From the NCBI GenBank assembly GCA_026745465.1, contig JACYXH010000435.1, positions 1 to 64,000 on the forward strand: a stretch of 64,000 bases of DNA, given 5' to 3'. A program made the position numbers and the translations under genes. Positions 1-10,951 of the stretch are shown here, piece by piece. This DNA comes from Lota lota (Eukaryota > Chordata > Actinopteri > Gadiformes > Lotidae). Below the pieces are notes generated by a model. That model was given only the letters and a program-made list of their open reading frames with translations. It did no database searches and had not been told where the DNA came from. Within the stretch, counting starts at the first letter, position 1, and every line of letters starts with the position of its first letter.

Positions 1-84
1 GACTCTTATCAGTTATGGTTTTATAGGAAAATAGGAGTAAAGCGAGGTGCAGCATCTGACAAACCCTCTTTCAAAAGTTATATG

Positions 85-1208
85 CAGTGGTTTAGTGCAG
101 GGTATACGCAGGTATACGGCGTATAGCTACATATTCTTCAGTCTGCATTGCGTATACCCACTTCTAAACCCTCTCTGATGCGCATCATTCAGTAGTGTCC
201 TGCAATAGCCATACAGTCCAGCACATGAGTATCTAATCCAATCGCATGTGAATAAAAGCAAACGTTCCCTAAAAAGCACCCAATAAAGAGATTATCTTCA
301 GGTAACCAGTGGCTGAAATGTACAGAGCCCCTCTGGGGTCACATGATAGAAAAGAAAACCTTGATGTGTAAAGTGAGAAGGGATTTTTAAAACGTGCCCT
401 TTGATTCTCGATCCATGGGAATGGTTTTCTAAATCCGTTCCCTCAGATTTGGTTTGTTCTACACAGCAGGCCACATTCAGACCCACATCTTCTTCTCGTG
501 TGCTATAGTCTAATAGAGCAGCAGCATGACATAAAGAAACTCCAACCGCTGTTTTCCAATGGTGTCCGCAAAGTCAACCGAGAGAGTATATCACTGTGGT
601 TTTCATGAATATGTAAAATGTAGATATTTGTGTTTATTGTTAACTAAATATGGTTATTTTGAATATATTTTTTAATTCTTTGAATGATGATGATATTTGA
701 ATGTTTGTTAAAAATAAACTAATCTCTGACTTAAACACCATGTTTGCCTCATCTTAAATGTATCTTATATTTACGCATTAGGCCTGTGTAGTACCAGTAG
801 TATTTGCCAACTGCCCCTTAACAAATGTTAATTTTCTAATGGTGGCACACTCTGGCCGACACTATCTGTTGCAAAAGACAGTCTACAAAATAAACAACTG
901 TCCCATAGACTACTTTCAAGGTGAGGGAATAGTTGTCAAATTGTCCCGTGTGGATGGATTTAGGAATAAGGAAAATTTAACTCAAAATGCATAATTATTT
1001 AGATGTCTTACCATAAAGTCTGTGGGCCAGTATTGCTTGCAAAATCTCCATCTCTTCTGTAGCTAATGATATTTTCATAATGATCCTTACTCCCTGAAAT
1101 AAATCAAGTGACAATGACGAAATACTACTGGCCCATTTTTAGGTTATTTAAAGATGAAAGAGTAGTCTTAGGTGTATAACCACTTCTCCAGGCACCGCTA
1201 CACCACTG
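85..1208. mobile_element. Non-autonomous hAT-type element, copy 1
   Basis: Starts CAGTGGTTTAGTGCAGGG and ends GCTACACCACTG, with flanking 8-bp duplications GTTATATG (77-84) and GTTAAATG (1209-1216, one mismatch). Imperfect terminal inverted repeats plus an 8-bp duplication is the hAT pattern. No transposase reading frame is visible, so it would need transposase from elsewhere. Opposite orientation to the copies at 12089 and 28660. The same duplicated flank in other copies shows that it was duplicated with the locus rather than inserted anew each time. Confidence 0.75.
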
Positions 1209-1689
1209 GTTAAATGCTAATTATCAAAGATGAACAGAAATGGCAGCAAGATTGGACCAGTCAATTAACTGGTCCTGGTCCTCAATTTACTAAACAGTTA
1301 AAAACATCTTACTTTTACAACAGCCAATATTAATTTGTGATAGGTCCTCGTGGGTTAGGCTGTTAGTGATTAAAAAGGAAAGGTCCTTGAAGCTTTTTCA
1401 CAAGACCATCATTTTAAAACCACAAATAGAAAAATAACCTACTCTTGTATCACAATTGTAAAAAATCTTATATTTTGCATCCATTGTTTCTTATATTTTA
1501 TATGATAAATAACATTCCAAGGGTCTGCATTACGTAAGGAATAAACCACCAAATAATGTTCCGCTGGGCAGATGAGCTGAAGCTGCGCTTGCTTACCACC
1601 CCTGTCGTTCCCTTTCCAGTAACGGGACGGCCCGTCATGGGTTATCCCTTGCGTAGTAAAGGACTAATGCATGTGATTGGCCCTGCCTC
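1209..1689. other. Unique-looking spacer upstream of proline-rich ORF
   Basis: This stretch recurs next to the other proline-rich ORF copies (near 35000-35300, and reversed near 44700-45000 and 10960-11310), so it is part of the duplicated cassette. It carries no reading frame of note. The last part is GC-richer and conserved among copies, ending in a CTGCCTCCAG splice-acceptor-like motif just before the proline-rich frame. Confidence 0.5.
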
Positions 1690-2711
1690 CAGATAACGGC
1701 AACCAGGCCCACCGCGCGGCCGCTACGACGCAGGACCAGCAGCCACCAGGGCCAAACTACAGGGCCTTCCCTCCGAGGCCCCGCGGAGCAGCACCTCACC
1801 ACTACAGGCCCCAGGGCCCCATGCATCCCCCCCGGGGCCCGTTCCAACACCAGCACCCCGGCCACCATACCCACGCATATCTCCCTCCTCCCAGCCCCTA
1901 CCCTCCCCCGCCGGGGCCCTTCTCTCCTCATAACTACCCTCTCTACCCTCCTCCTCCTCACCATCTTACTCCTCCTACTCACCACTCCTCCTCCTCGTAC
2001 GGCCCTCTCCAGTGCCCCCCTCCCCCACCTTGGCCCCCGGGTCTCCACCCGGGTCTTCACTTCCCTCTCTTTCATCCTCCCCCTTTCCCACCCCCCCACT
2101 GATTGAACACTCAAGATGAACTCTTCCAGGTCACATGGACACCGTTAGCAAGCGGCCAAAAGATCGGTCTGTTTTTTTCAGTTTTTATTTTATTTTAATT
2201 ATGCTGTAAAATCCCTCCTTTCTACTCATGTTAAAATATGGGCCCAATTTTTTGTAAATGTTGGCTGTTCCTCAAATAAAATTATGCTAAATACACTTAC
2301 TTCTCGATTCTGCTAAGCTGTACGGCGAAATTGCCAAGCTATTTCTTCCTCTTTAAACACTTCCCATTTGCTTTTTTGTGTTCTAATTTTGAGTGAAACC
2401 AAGGCGTTCACTCATCTACTAATATGCAGATGGAAGAGAACCTCCATAGCAAGGGTAGGAAGGTGAGGACTCCCCAGGCAAGGACATGGCAGGAAACGGT
2501 GGATAGTTGGAGTGAGAGGGAGGAGAGGGTTGTGGACATCTATGATAGCATCGATGCCCACGTCACCGGACCCACAGCCCAGCATCATGAGCCCACGGCG
2601 CAAAGCACCAAGACAAGACGTGCATTTCCCCTTTTAGGAAATGATTCATAATACCTGCCTGATTTAGAACTTCCCCTGTTGTGACCTTAATTTAAACTTG
2701 TGTGTCTGTGT

Positions 2712-2757
<46 letters not shown>

Positions 2758-3239
2758 CCCCTGCTAACCCTCAGAATAAGAACCATCTCAACACTGCTGC
2801 TTGGTGTGTGGCTCTGCTGTGTCTCCTGATGCTGGCTGGCCTCGCAGGTCTTGCCGTCTGCTGTGAGTTTCACACAACACACACCATTTGCTTCTTAAAG
2901 TGTTTGTAGAGAATGATCCTGCGTTTGTATGAAGTCAATTCAACAGCATTTGTAATAAGCACAAAACTCAAACCACACAGTGTATTGCAGTTGATGTTAT
3001 TCATTGGTACAAGCAAGAGCAACCCCATTGCAAGAATCGGAGCCACTAAAACATTTATTACAATAATGATTTGCATCTATCTCTTCGGTTTGACTTCAGT
3101 GTTTTGCTATTGTTTATATTTGCAGTTAAACATGAGAAATTGTCACTCTGAAGACATTGATCATTATAATTTTCTGACTTATTTCACAGTGACCAGACAA
3201 AATGAAGAACTGCAGAGTTCGTTAGGCAACATGGTGTAA
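1690..3239 (+). pseudogene. Decayed 5' half of type X lectin receptor, copy 1
   Basis: Pieces occur in order: a proline-rich frame (about 1690-2102), a MQMEE tail exon (2424 onward), a transmembrane exon (2758-2862, preceded by a TG tract and acceptor CAG, followed by donor GTGAGT) and a stub of the neck exon (about 3190-3239, ending GNMV then TAA). Compared with the working X genes on the minus strand, the tail exon is missing its 3' end and donor through a deletion, and the neck stops after one partial unit. No lectin-domain exons follow. It sits directly upstream of an intact type Y gene, an arrangement repeated elsewhere. I infer a dead gene fragment carried along by cassette duplication. 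Confidence 0.7.
2699..2755. repeat. TG microsatellite abutting a splice acceptor
   Basis: An interrupted (TG)n run ends immediately at the CAG acceptor of the transmembrane exon. The same placement is seen in all other X copies that keep the acceptor, with different lengths. Confidence 0.9.
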
Positions 3240-3340
3240 CATACAACATAAAATGATAATTAACTAAATTAACTAAAAATAACAAAGTAACTAAATGATT
3301 GCAGTGAACAGACGTGTTGCTCCTGTGGCACCACTGATGC

Positions 3341-3890
3341 AGGTCGTGGCCGGTGGAGCAGGTCACAAAGCTACGCTACCGACGCAACGATTTCGTGCTC
3401 AATGTAGCTCCCCCTGCTACACTGGTCACGCAAGCGTCGCGTAGCCTTGCGTCACGCCGTAAGGAAACGCTCCACACTAATAAAAGAGAGCTGCTACACT
3501 GAGCCCGTCTGACGCGCAGCAGAATAAGCAGCTGCTTGTGGGAGTTTTCCCAGGTGTCGATGGAAGTCCTTAAAAACAGGAAATGAAATTCACCACGAGT
3601 CCGTATGGTCCTCCAGTACTCACTGAATGTCGATTGTCCAATCACATAGCCAAACTCATGGCGCTCATTTGCGTAAGGTCAACTGAAGTTGACCTTTTGT
3701 CCCACCACTTTCAACACTCCGTGATCCCCAGCCTGCACGCGAGCATTCCCACAATCCCCTGCTCCACGCGAGCACGCGTCCGGCACGCGTCCAATTTAAA
3801 GGGAATTAGAGGGGAGTGCCACGCGTTTGGTGGGGCCGGGTCGTGAAGCTGAATTTATACTTCTGCGGACCCCACGATGAGGCCCCTGGA
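3341..3890. repeat. GC-rich conserved cassette block
   Basis: A CpG-rich block with ACGCGTCC motifs and short inverted segments, recurring at about 22905-23462, 37060-37290 (partial), 42715-43110 (reversed) and 63420-63960. It always lies between the decayed X half and the type Y promoter. It may be an old DNA-transposon-like repeat or a CpG-rich regulatory block; I cannot tell which. Short frames in it are not conserved as protein. Confidence 0.55.
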
Positions 3891-4112
3891 CTCTTATCAG
3901 TTATGGTTTTATAAGAAAATAGTAGTATGGCGAGGAGCAGCATCTGACAAACCCTCTTTCAAAAGTTATATGCTTTTGCCTGAAAGCATATTAATTTTGG
4001 ATACATTATTTGATATTGATCTGTGTGCCAAATGAGCGTAATAGCTTCTAGACTGCACAGCATATTTTAGTGATGAGGAACCAATTCAATTTTAGGCCTT
4101 GATTAAAAAAGA

Positions 4113-4166
4113 TATATAAATGACACAGAAGTCTATAGGTCGTCACACAAGTCAAAAACAGGAAGT
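4113..4166 (+). promoter_or_regulatory. TATA box and ETS-like site of gene Y-a
   Basis: TATATAAA at 4113-4120 lies about 140 bp upstream of the start codon. CAGGAAGT, an ETS/PU.1-type core, lies at 4159-4166. Both are kept in Y-b (TATATAAA 23687-23694) and, reversed, in Y-c (42504-42511), at nearly the same distance from the ATG. ETS/PU.1 sites are common in myeloid gene promoters; function here is inferred. Confidence 0.55.
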
Positions 4167-4254
4167 TTGATCATAGTAAATGATCATCTTCTTCTGAGTC
4201 AGCCTGAAGAACGCCTCAGTCTGCGAGGAGAGAGCTGAGTGAACGTTATCGGCC

Positions 4255-7200
4255 ATGGTGCATCGTTCAGATGAGATTGAGATGCACGTCGAGACCAGAA
4301 AATATCAGTCTTATTCAGGGAACAAAACTGAAGAGATTATGCCTGATTGTACCTCAAACTCAAGTAGGTACTCTCTCTCTTTGTCAATCTGTCTGGTTTT
4401 AATTGAACAATTGTTAATTGAACATTTGAAATATTTTCCTCAATCGTTATTCTACTCTATTCTTTTTTTTTATTAATTGAATATGAACTAGCCTGTGTGT
4501 GTTTCACTGCAGAAAGACACCTGCACCAGGCTTATCTCAGCATCAGCCTGCTTTGTGTCCTCCAAGCTCTTCTCAACATCACTCTGAGGGTCAGCTGGAA
4601 CGAGTCCAGAGCCCCCACAGAGACGTCCTTCCCAAATCAGACACGTAAGTTAGGTTGATGGGTTTTTAATAAATGTCCGAGCATACAATGACGTAAATAC
4701 AATGAAAAACATAGGAACCTATACTTTAGTTGTAGTTTCAGAAGGGGTTGATGAATCAAGAAGGGATCCCCAATTTACCTATCATTTGGTTAAAATTGAA
4801 AATGTAATTGCATTAATGAAGTCAGTTCAACAGCATTTGTAATAAGCACTCAACTCAAACCACATTGTGTATTGCTGTTGATGTTAATCATTGGTCATTA
4901 CAATAATGTTTTGCGTCTGTCTCTTTGGTTTGATTTCAGTGTTTTGCTATTGTTTGTCACTCTGACGACATTGATCAAGATCATTTTCTGACTTCAGATT
5001 TCACAGTGACCTGGCAAATTGAAGAACTGCAGAGTGCTTTAGACAAAATGGTGGAAGAGAGGAATCGCTTGCAGAGAGATTTAGACAACATGGTGGAAGA
5101 GAGGAATCTCTTGCAGAGTGCTTTAGATAACATGGTGGAAGAGAGGAACCACTTGCAGAGGGCTTTAGACTACAATGTGGAAAAGAGGAATCTCTTGCAG
5201 AGCGCTTTAGACAAAATGGTGGAAGAGAGGAATCGCTTGCAGAGCAATTTAGACAACATGGTGGAAGAGAGGAATCGCTTGCAGACTGCTTTCAACACAT
5301 CGCTGAAGCAGCAGGATGCCTTACTAAAGACCCTGAATGGTGACAGTATCGCCATCACTCATTTGTTCATTTTGTCATCACTTGAGGTGTTGTATGTTTA
5401 GTTTTTATGTTTTGGTTTTTTGTTGCAGGAAACCTCTGCATGTGCTGGCAAAACAACATCTGCAGTTGCTATTACAAGTCCCATTCCAAGAAAAACTGGC
5501 AAGAAAGCAGGAATGACTGCAGGGAGAGAGGATCTGATCTCATTGTCGTAAACAGCAAGGAGGAGCAGGTAGTGTGCTAGTGTGCTTTTTACACGCTTTC
5601 ATACCAAGTACCAAGATCAGCCCAGCATGATTTCTACCATATGTTGATAAATGGACCAAAGGTGGTTAACATTGGACGGCTGTAATCTTACAACATGAGT
5701 TTGAAGTGTCATTTCTGTTTAGCAGTGGACGAAAAAATTGCCAGATTTATTTAAATATAACAAAATAAATAGCGATGGCCAGTGGTACAGTGGACCATAA
5801 TTATTTTATTTACTGAAACTGTTATTCTTGTTATGCTACCATTATGTCTGTCCATGATGGCACCCATTGCACTCCTAACCGTCCCTCAAAGGAGAGAAAA
5901 ATTCCCTCAATTATCAAGGAAGAAACCATCAGTCGGAACGCTAAACCTCTGTTCCTTCTCATGGTTTCTTCTTTGATAATTATGGGTGTTTTTTCATGCC
6001 CTTTGGGGGCTTGGGGTGGGGGGGTGGTATAATAGTGGCCTGTGAAGCCCTTTGAGACTCACTGCCATTAAGGGATATCCAAATAAAACTGACTTATTCT
6101 AATGAGAACAGAATGCAGAGCCATCATTTCCAATAGGGTAAAAAAAAAGAGTAGTTTTCAACTATTAATTAGAATTATCATCAGGATTTAAAGGACTCTT
6201 AAGCCCGTTTTACACACACAGTCTAACTCAGAAATGTTCCAGAACATTTATTGCATGGGGACATGAGTAAAAGTAAACGGGTTGATATTCCAGGAAATCT
6301 GCACGGCCAAGTTCCCTGCTCAAGGCCTAGTAACGTTTCCGGATCATTGCCTGTACGGCTGTGTTGAGGATTAAAGCAGTAACATTTCTGAAAGAGGCAC
6401 GTAAATGGTTGTGTCCATTTGATGTAAGACTCTATCACATGGAGAGAGCAAACCAATCACAAGACTCCGCTGATGACATATTTGAATCTGCAACTGTTTA
6501 TCTTAATGTCCCAATGCTTTAAGGCAGATTTTGATAACTATCAATATGCATTTTTTTGTTTGCAAACAAGCTCATTTTTTCAAGATTGGCGGGAAACTGG
6601 ATAGATTCCAAAATAAGTCTGGTCCTCTCAGTCCTCCATTTATTTGGGTGTTTGGCATCCATAAGTGTTGCATTATCGCCATTCGCTGGTCTATTATGGC
6701 ATTGCTATGTCCTTTGTGAAAGGGCGCAAGACGGAAATGCTGAAGAATGTAGCAGCATGTGTGAATAGTGAAAATCACAAGCGGTTCCAGAAAGGGTTAT
6801 TCCAGTAATTTATCAGGAACAAAGAGTTACTAGAGGTCTAAGATGTATGGGATGAAAAAACAATGTTCCAATTTTGTCTACCTAAAATCTCCATCCATTG
6901 TTTCCATTGCAGTGATTTCTAGACAGATCTTGTGTGTATTCATATCCCTTTCATTGCTGTTCCAGGATTTTGTCCCTGAGGGCTTTTGGCTTGGTTTAAC
7001 CGATGCAGAAAAAGAAGGCACCTGGAAGTGGGTGGATGGAACTCCCCTGACTACAGCGTAAGACTTTGGCCTGTTTGAACACACCAGATGCCTCGGTGCA
7101 GTCCATTTCAAGGTCCATTTCCACAGCAAGGCATTGCTGTGGTTTGGACAACTGCTATGAATGTTCTTAATATTCATCATCTGCAAACCATTATCTAGTG

Positions 7201-7606
7201 CCAAGTACAAACTTAAATCAATGTGAAAATATGAAATAAGTGAAGGATAAATTCTCTAAATTATCTGAGAATGGTTCAACATCATGGGAGTAAAGAGACC
7301 CTATTAATCTATTCCTGAGTAGAACATCCATTCAGGACCAGCCCACAGGCTTTTTGGTGGTCCTGACTGGTTTAGATGCAGCATTAACATGTAACATACA
7401 ATACTACTAAAAAGAAGTCTAAAATCCATTCAATACAACCTTTTTTCAGGTACTGGGGGCTTCCTGAACCAAATAATAATGGGAGAGCTCCAAATAAAGA
7501 GGAAGATTGTGTTGAGCATTACAAAATGGGTGAATGGAATGATATATCATGTCTTACAGATCGTTACTGGATCTGTGAGAAAAAACTTGATGTCAGCATT
7601 GTGTGA
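4255..7606 (+). CDS. C-type lectin receptor, type Y, EPN motif (gene Y-a)
   Basis: Six coding exons by manual splicing, all GT/AG: 4255-4363, 4513-4644, 5007-5339, 5429-5568, 6966-7057 and 7450-7606; 320 aa, frame open throughout. Residues 1-42 form a cytoplasmic tail, about 43-63 a membrane span (type II, no signal peptide), with N-glycosylation sequons at N66 and N78. Residues 81-191 form a coiled-coil neck of six 14-residue repeats, and 192-320 a lectin domain with FWLGL, EPN (275-277), KEEDC, WND (298-300) and WICEK. EPN plus WND are the Ca2+-site-2 residues of mannose-type lectins, so mannose/fucose-type binding at the cell surface is expected. The domain opens with a Cys cluster (CMCWQNNICSCYY) and is a few residues short before FWLGL. 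AATAAA follows at 7618. Fish CD209-like/immune lectin receptors are the nearest family; the exact orthologue is not assignable by eye. Confidence 0.85.
5036..5287 (+). repeat. 42-bp neck minisatellite, 6 units (Y-a)
   Basis: Six tandem 42-bp units encode ALDNMVEERNLLQS-like 14-mers, i.e. two heptads each with Leu/Val/Met at core positions. The unit keeps frame, so copy-number change only alters neck length. Other genes carry 5 (Y-b), 4 (X-b), 3 (X-a) and 2 (Y-c) units. Confidence 0.9.
5845..6110. repeat. Intronic interspersed repeat with long hairpin
   Basis: Lies in the intron between the first and second lectin exons of Y-a, with counterparts in X-a (about 15170-15470), Y-b (25362-25570), X-b (31650-31890) and Y-c (40720-40990). 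It contains arms AATTATCAAGGAAGAAACC and a near-complementary GGTTTCTTCTTTGATAATT, and ends with a tail like AGGGATATCCAAATAAAACTGACTT, typical of fish retroposon 3' ends. It was inserted before the genes duplicated. Confidence 0.6.
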
Positions 7607-7716
7607 TCTACATGACTAATAAACGTTTAATCTAAGGTGTTTTGGTGTAGGCCTAACAATATGTTTAACGTCAAAGCACACAATGAGCCTCATGCAGGAA
7701 CATTTGCGTATTTTCC

Positions 7717-8130
7717 TCTTAAAGGGGTGATATTGAGCTCTTTTTTTTTGTGTTGTAGCATTTTTTGGTCTATGTAAAAGGTATGTTAAGTTACAAAGTT
7801 CAAAGTCCACCCCAAAGGGAGATACTCTCTCCCACAGAAAAGCCCTCTCCTGAAAAGCCTGAAAGGGCTCGTTTGCAGTCAGCCTTTACTTCTGAGACTT
7901 GGTGACCTCACCAACAAACACATTTGCATAAGCCCCGCCCTTCACCGTGTTTCAATCCCCCGCAAGCCTTCCCTCAATCCCTTGCCCCACTTGACAACGC
8001 GTCAAAACAAAGTGAATAGGAGGCGTCGCCAAACGCGAGGCCACGCGATTGGTGGGCCGGCCTGTGAGATGTTGCGGACCACTGAGTCTGAATTTATTCT
8101 TCTTCGGACCCCACGATGAGGCCCAAGGAC
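7717..8130. repeat. Interspersed repeat downstream of lectin genes
   Basis: Begins near a TTAAAGGGG motif and holds a conserved block with ACTCTCTCCCACAGAAAAGCC and a GC-rich CACGCG segment. It recurs at about 27118-27530, and reversed at 13300-13760, 29890-30330 and (partly) 38290-38540. The TTAA start suggests a Kolobok- or piggyBac-type MITE, but I could not define both ends. Confidence 0.45.
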
Positions 8131-8211
8131 TCTTATCAGTTATGGTTTTATAGGAAAATAGGAGTAAGGTGAGGAGCATCATCTGATAAACCCTCTTTCA
8201 AAAGTTATATG

Positions 8212-9104
8212 CAGTGGTGTAGTGCAGGGTATACGCAGGTATACGGCGTATAACTACTTATTCTTCAGTCTGCATTCCGTATACCCAGTTCTACATCCTC
8301 TCTGATGCGCATCATTCAGTAGTGTCCTGCAATAGCCATACAGTCCAGCACATGAGTATCTAATCCAATCCCATGTGAATAAATGTAAATGTTCCCTAAA
8401 AAGCACCCAATAAAGAGATTATCTTCAGTGGCAGTGGCTGAAATGTACGGTGCCCCTCTGGGGTCACATGATATAAAAAGAAACCTTGATGTGTAAAGTG
8501 AGAAGGGATTTTTAAACCGTGGCCTTGGATTCCCGATCCGTGGGAATGGTTTTGTAAATCGGTTCCCTCGGATTTGGTTTGTTCTACACAGCAGGCCACA
8601 TTCAGACCCACATCTTCTTCTCGTGTGCTATAGTCTAATAGAGCTGCAGCATGACATAAAGCAACTCCAACCGCTGTTTTCCAATGGTGTCCGTAAAGTC
8701 AACCGAGAGAGTAGATCACTGTGGTTTTCATGAATATGTTGTAAAATGTAGATAGTTGTGTTCATTGTTAACTAAATATGGTTATTTTTTTAACTAATCT
8801 TGTTGTATCTTTTTTTGAATTCTTTGAATGTTAATGATATTTGAATGTTTGTTAAAAATAAACTGACACCGTGTGTGCCTCATCTTGAATGTATCTTATA
8901 TTCACGCATTAGGCCTGTGTAGTACCAGTAATATTTGCAAACTGCCCCTTGACAAATGTTAGTTTTCTAATGGTGGCACACTCTGGCCGACACTATCTGT
9001 TGCAAAAGACAGTTTACAAAATAAACAACCCATAGACTACTTACAAGGTGAGGGAATAGTTGTCAAATTGTCCTGTTTGAATGGATTTAGGAATGAGGAA
9101 TAAT
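8212..9104. mobile_element. hAT-type element, copy 2, left part
   Basis: Starts CAGTGGTGTAGTGCAGGG after GTTATATG (8204-8211), matching copy 1, and runs to about 9104. There the sequence switches abruptly to a reversed lectin gene fragment. The interior resumes at about 10045-10345 with a stretch repeated from 8884-9100, so this is a rearranged junction and not a clean insertion. Confidence 0.65.
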
Positions 9105-9105
9105 T

Positions 9106-10044
9106 CACTGAAAAAATCTGGCTCTTGTCTTTTTTACTTCTACTGTTAAACAGAAACCACACTTCAAACCCATGTCGTAAGATTGCAGCCATCCAATGTC
9201 AACCACCTTTGGATGATTTCTAAACCAATGGTTGAAATCATGCTGGGCTGATCTTGGTACTTGGTATGAAAGCGTGTATGTAAAAAGCACACTAGCACAC
9301 TACCTTCTCCTCCTCGCTGTTTACAACAATGAGATCAGAGCCTCTCTACCTGCAGTCTTTCCTGCTTTCATGCCAGTTCTTCATGGAATGGGACATGTAA
9401 TAGCAACTGCAGACAGTGTTTTTGCCAGCAAGTGCAGATGCTTCCTTCAACAACAAAAAAAACATAAAAACTAAGCATACAACACCTCAAGTTATGACAA
9501 ATTGAACAAATGAGCGATGGTGATACAGTCACCATGTAGGGTCATTTTTAAGGCATCATGTTTCTTCAGCGATGTGTTGAAAGCAGTCTGCAAGAGATTC
9601 CTCTCTTCCACCATGTTGTCTAAAGCGCTCTGCAAGAGATTCCTCTCTTCCACCATGTTGTCTAAAGCGCTCTAAAAGAGATTCCTCTCTTCCACCATGT
9701 TGTCTAAAGCTCTCTGCAGTTCGTTATTTTGCACGTTCAGGGTGAAATCTGAACTCAGAAAATGATCATTATCAATGTCGTCAGAGTGAAAATATCTCAT
9801 ATTTAACTGCAACGACAAACAATAGCAAAACACTGAAGTCAAACCGAAGAGATAGAAGCAAAACCTTATTGTAATAACTGTTTTAATGGCTCCGATTCTT
9901 GCAATGGAGTCGCTCTTGCTTGTTCCAATGATTAACATCAACTGCAATACACAATGTGGTTTGAGTTGAGTGCTTATGACAAATGCTGTTGAATGAACTT
10001 TATTTACACATAGGATCATTCACAACAAACACATTAAGAAGCAA
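9106..10044 (-). pseudogene. Lectin receptor fragment (neck + first lectin exon)
   Basis: Reversed order from 10044 down: intron that normally follows the transmembrane exon, neck exon with three 42-bp units (about 9520-9760), then the first lectin exon (about 9300-9450). The neck carries an in-frame stop (CTCTTTTAG in place of CTCTTGCAG) and the lectin exon another stop. The neck acceptor reads CC instead of AG. No further lectin exons are present, and both ends abut hAT-derived sequence. This is a dead piece of a host lectin gene moved by rearrangement. Confidence 0.75.
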
Positions 10045-10345
10045 CTTATATTCACTCATTAGCCTGTTAAGGACCAGTAATATTTGCAAACTGCCCCTTG
10101 ACAAATGTTAATTTTCTAATGGTGGCACACTCTGGCCGACACTATCTGTTGCAAGAGACAGTTTACAAAAAAATAAACGACTGGCCCATTGACTACTTGC
10201 AAGGTAAGGGAATAGTTGTCACATTTTTATGTGTGGATGGATTTAGGAATTAGGAATAGTTAACTGCAAATGCATAATTATTTAGTTGTCTCACCCTATA
10301 GTCTGTGGGCCAGTATTGCTTGCAAATACTGCACCTCTTCTGTGG
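10045..10345. mobile_element. hAT-type element interior, right part of copy 2
   Basis: Internal hAT sequence resembling 8884-9100 and the following part of copy 1. It ends abruptly near 10345, where it joins the region downstream of the proline-rich ORF. Neither terminal repeat is present at its right side. Confidence 0.55.
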
Positions 10346-10519
10346 CAAGATGAACAGGGCAATTTCTGTGTTCAACTTAGCAGAATTGAGTAATAAGTGT
10401 AATTTAGCGTAATTGTATGTGAGAAACTGCAGACATTTACCAAAAATTGGGCCCATATTTTATCATGAGTAGACAGGCGGGATTTTACCAGAGTAATAAA
10501 AAGAAAAGGAAAACAGAAA

Positions 10520-10951
10520 AAAAACAGCCAGATATTTTGCCGGGGGGAGGCGGAGGGGGAGGGAAGTGGAGACCCGGGTTGAGACCCGGGTTGAGACCCG
10601 GGGGCCAAGGTGGGGGAGGGGGGAGCTGTAGAGGGCCGTACGAGGAGGAGGAGTGGTAAGGAGGAGGAGGAAGATGGTGAGGAGGAGGAGGGTAGAGAGG
10701 GTAGTTATGTGGAGAGAAGGGCCCCGGCGGGGGAGGGTAGAGGCAGGTAGGAGGGAGATAGGCGTGGGGGTGGTGGCCGGGGTTCTGGTGTTGGAACGGG
10801 GCCCGGGGGGGATGCATGGGGCCCTGGGGCCTGTAGTGGTGAGGTGCTGCTCCGCGGGGGCCTCGGAGGGAAGGCCCTGTAGTTTGGCCCTGGTGTCTGC
10901 TGGTCCTGCGTCGTAGCGGCCGCGCGGTGGGCCTGGTTGCCGTTATCTGGA
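10520..10951 (-). pseudogene. Proline-rich ORF, copy 2
   Basis: Reverse-strand copy of the frame at 1690-2102, with the conserved opening NGNQAHRAAATTQDQQ, a Tyr/His/Pro-rich middle and SSSSYGPLQ. Frame shifts relative to copy 1 occur in C-runs. I do not recognise the protein. There is no following MQMEE exon here. Confidence 0.5.

Noticed and set aside
298-486. Repeated 62-71 aa frame (MGLNVACCVEQTKSEG...) here, at 8396-8611 and reversed near 12890 and 29458
   Set aside because: Lies wholly inside the hAT element interior in each case, differs in length, has no splice context; conserved because the element was duplicated.
3376-3645. Reverse-strand frame MIGQSTFSEYWRT... in every GC-rich block
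   Set aside because: Stays open by base composition; shifts and stops differ between copies and no domain is visible.
5030-5290. Regular 42-bp repeats considered as a CRISPR-like array
   Set aside because: Units are contiguous, coding and heptad-patterned with no spacers; it is a coiled-coil neck.
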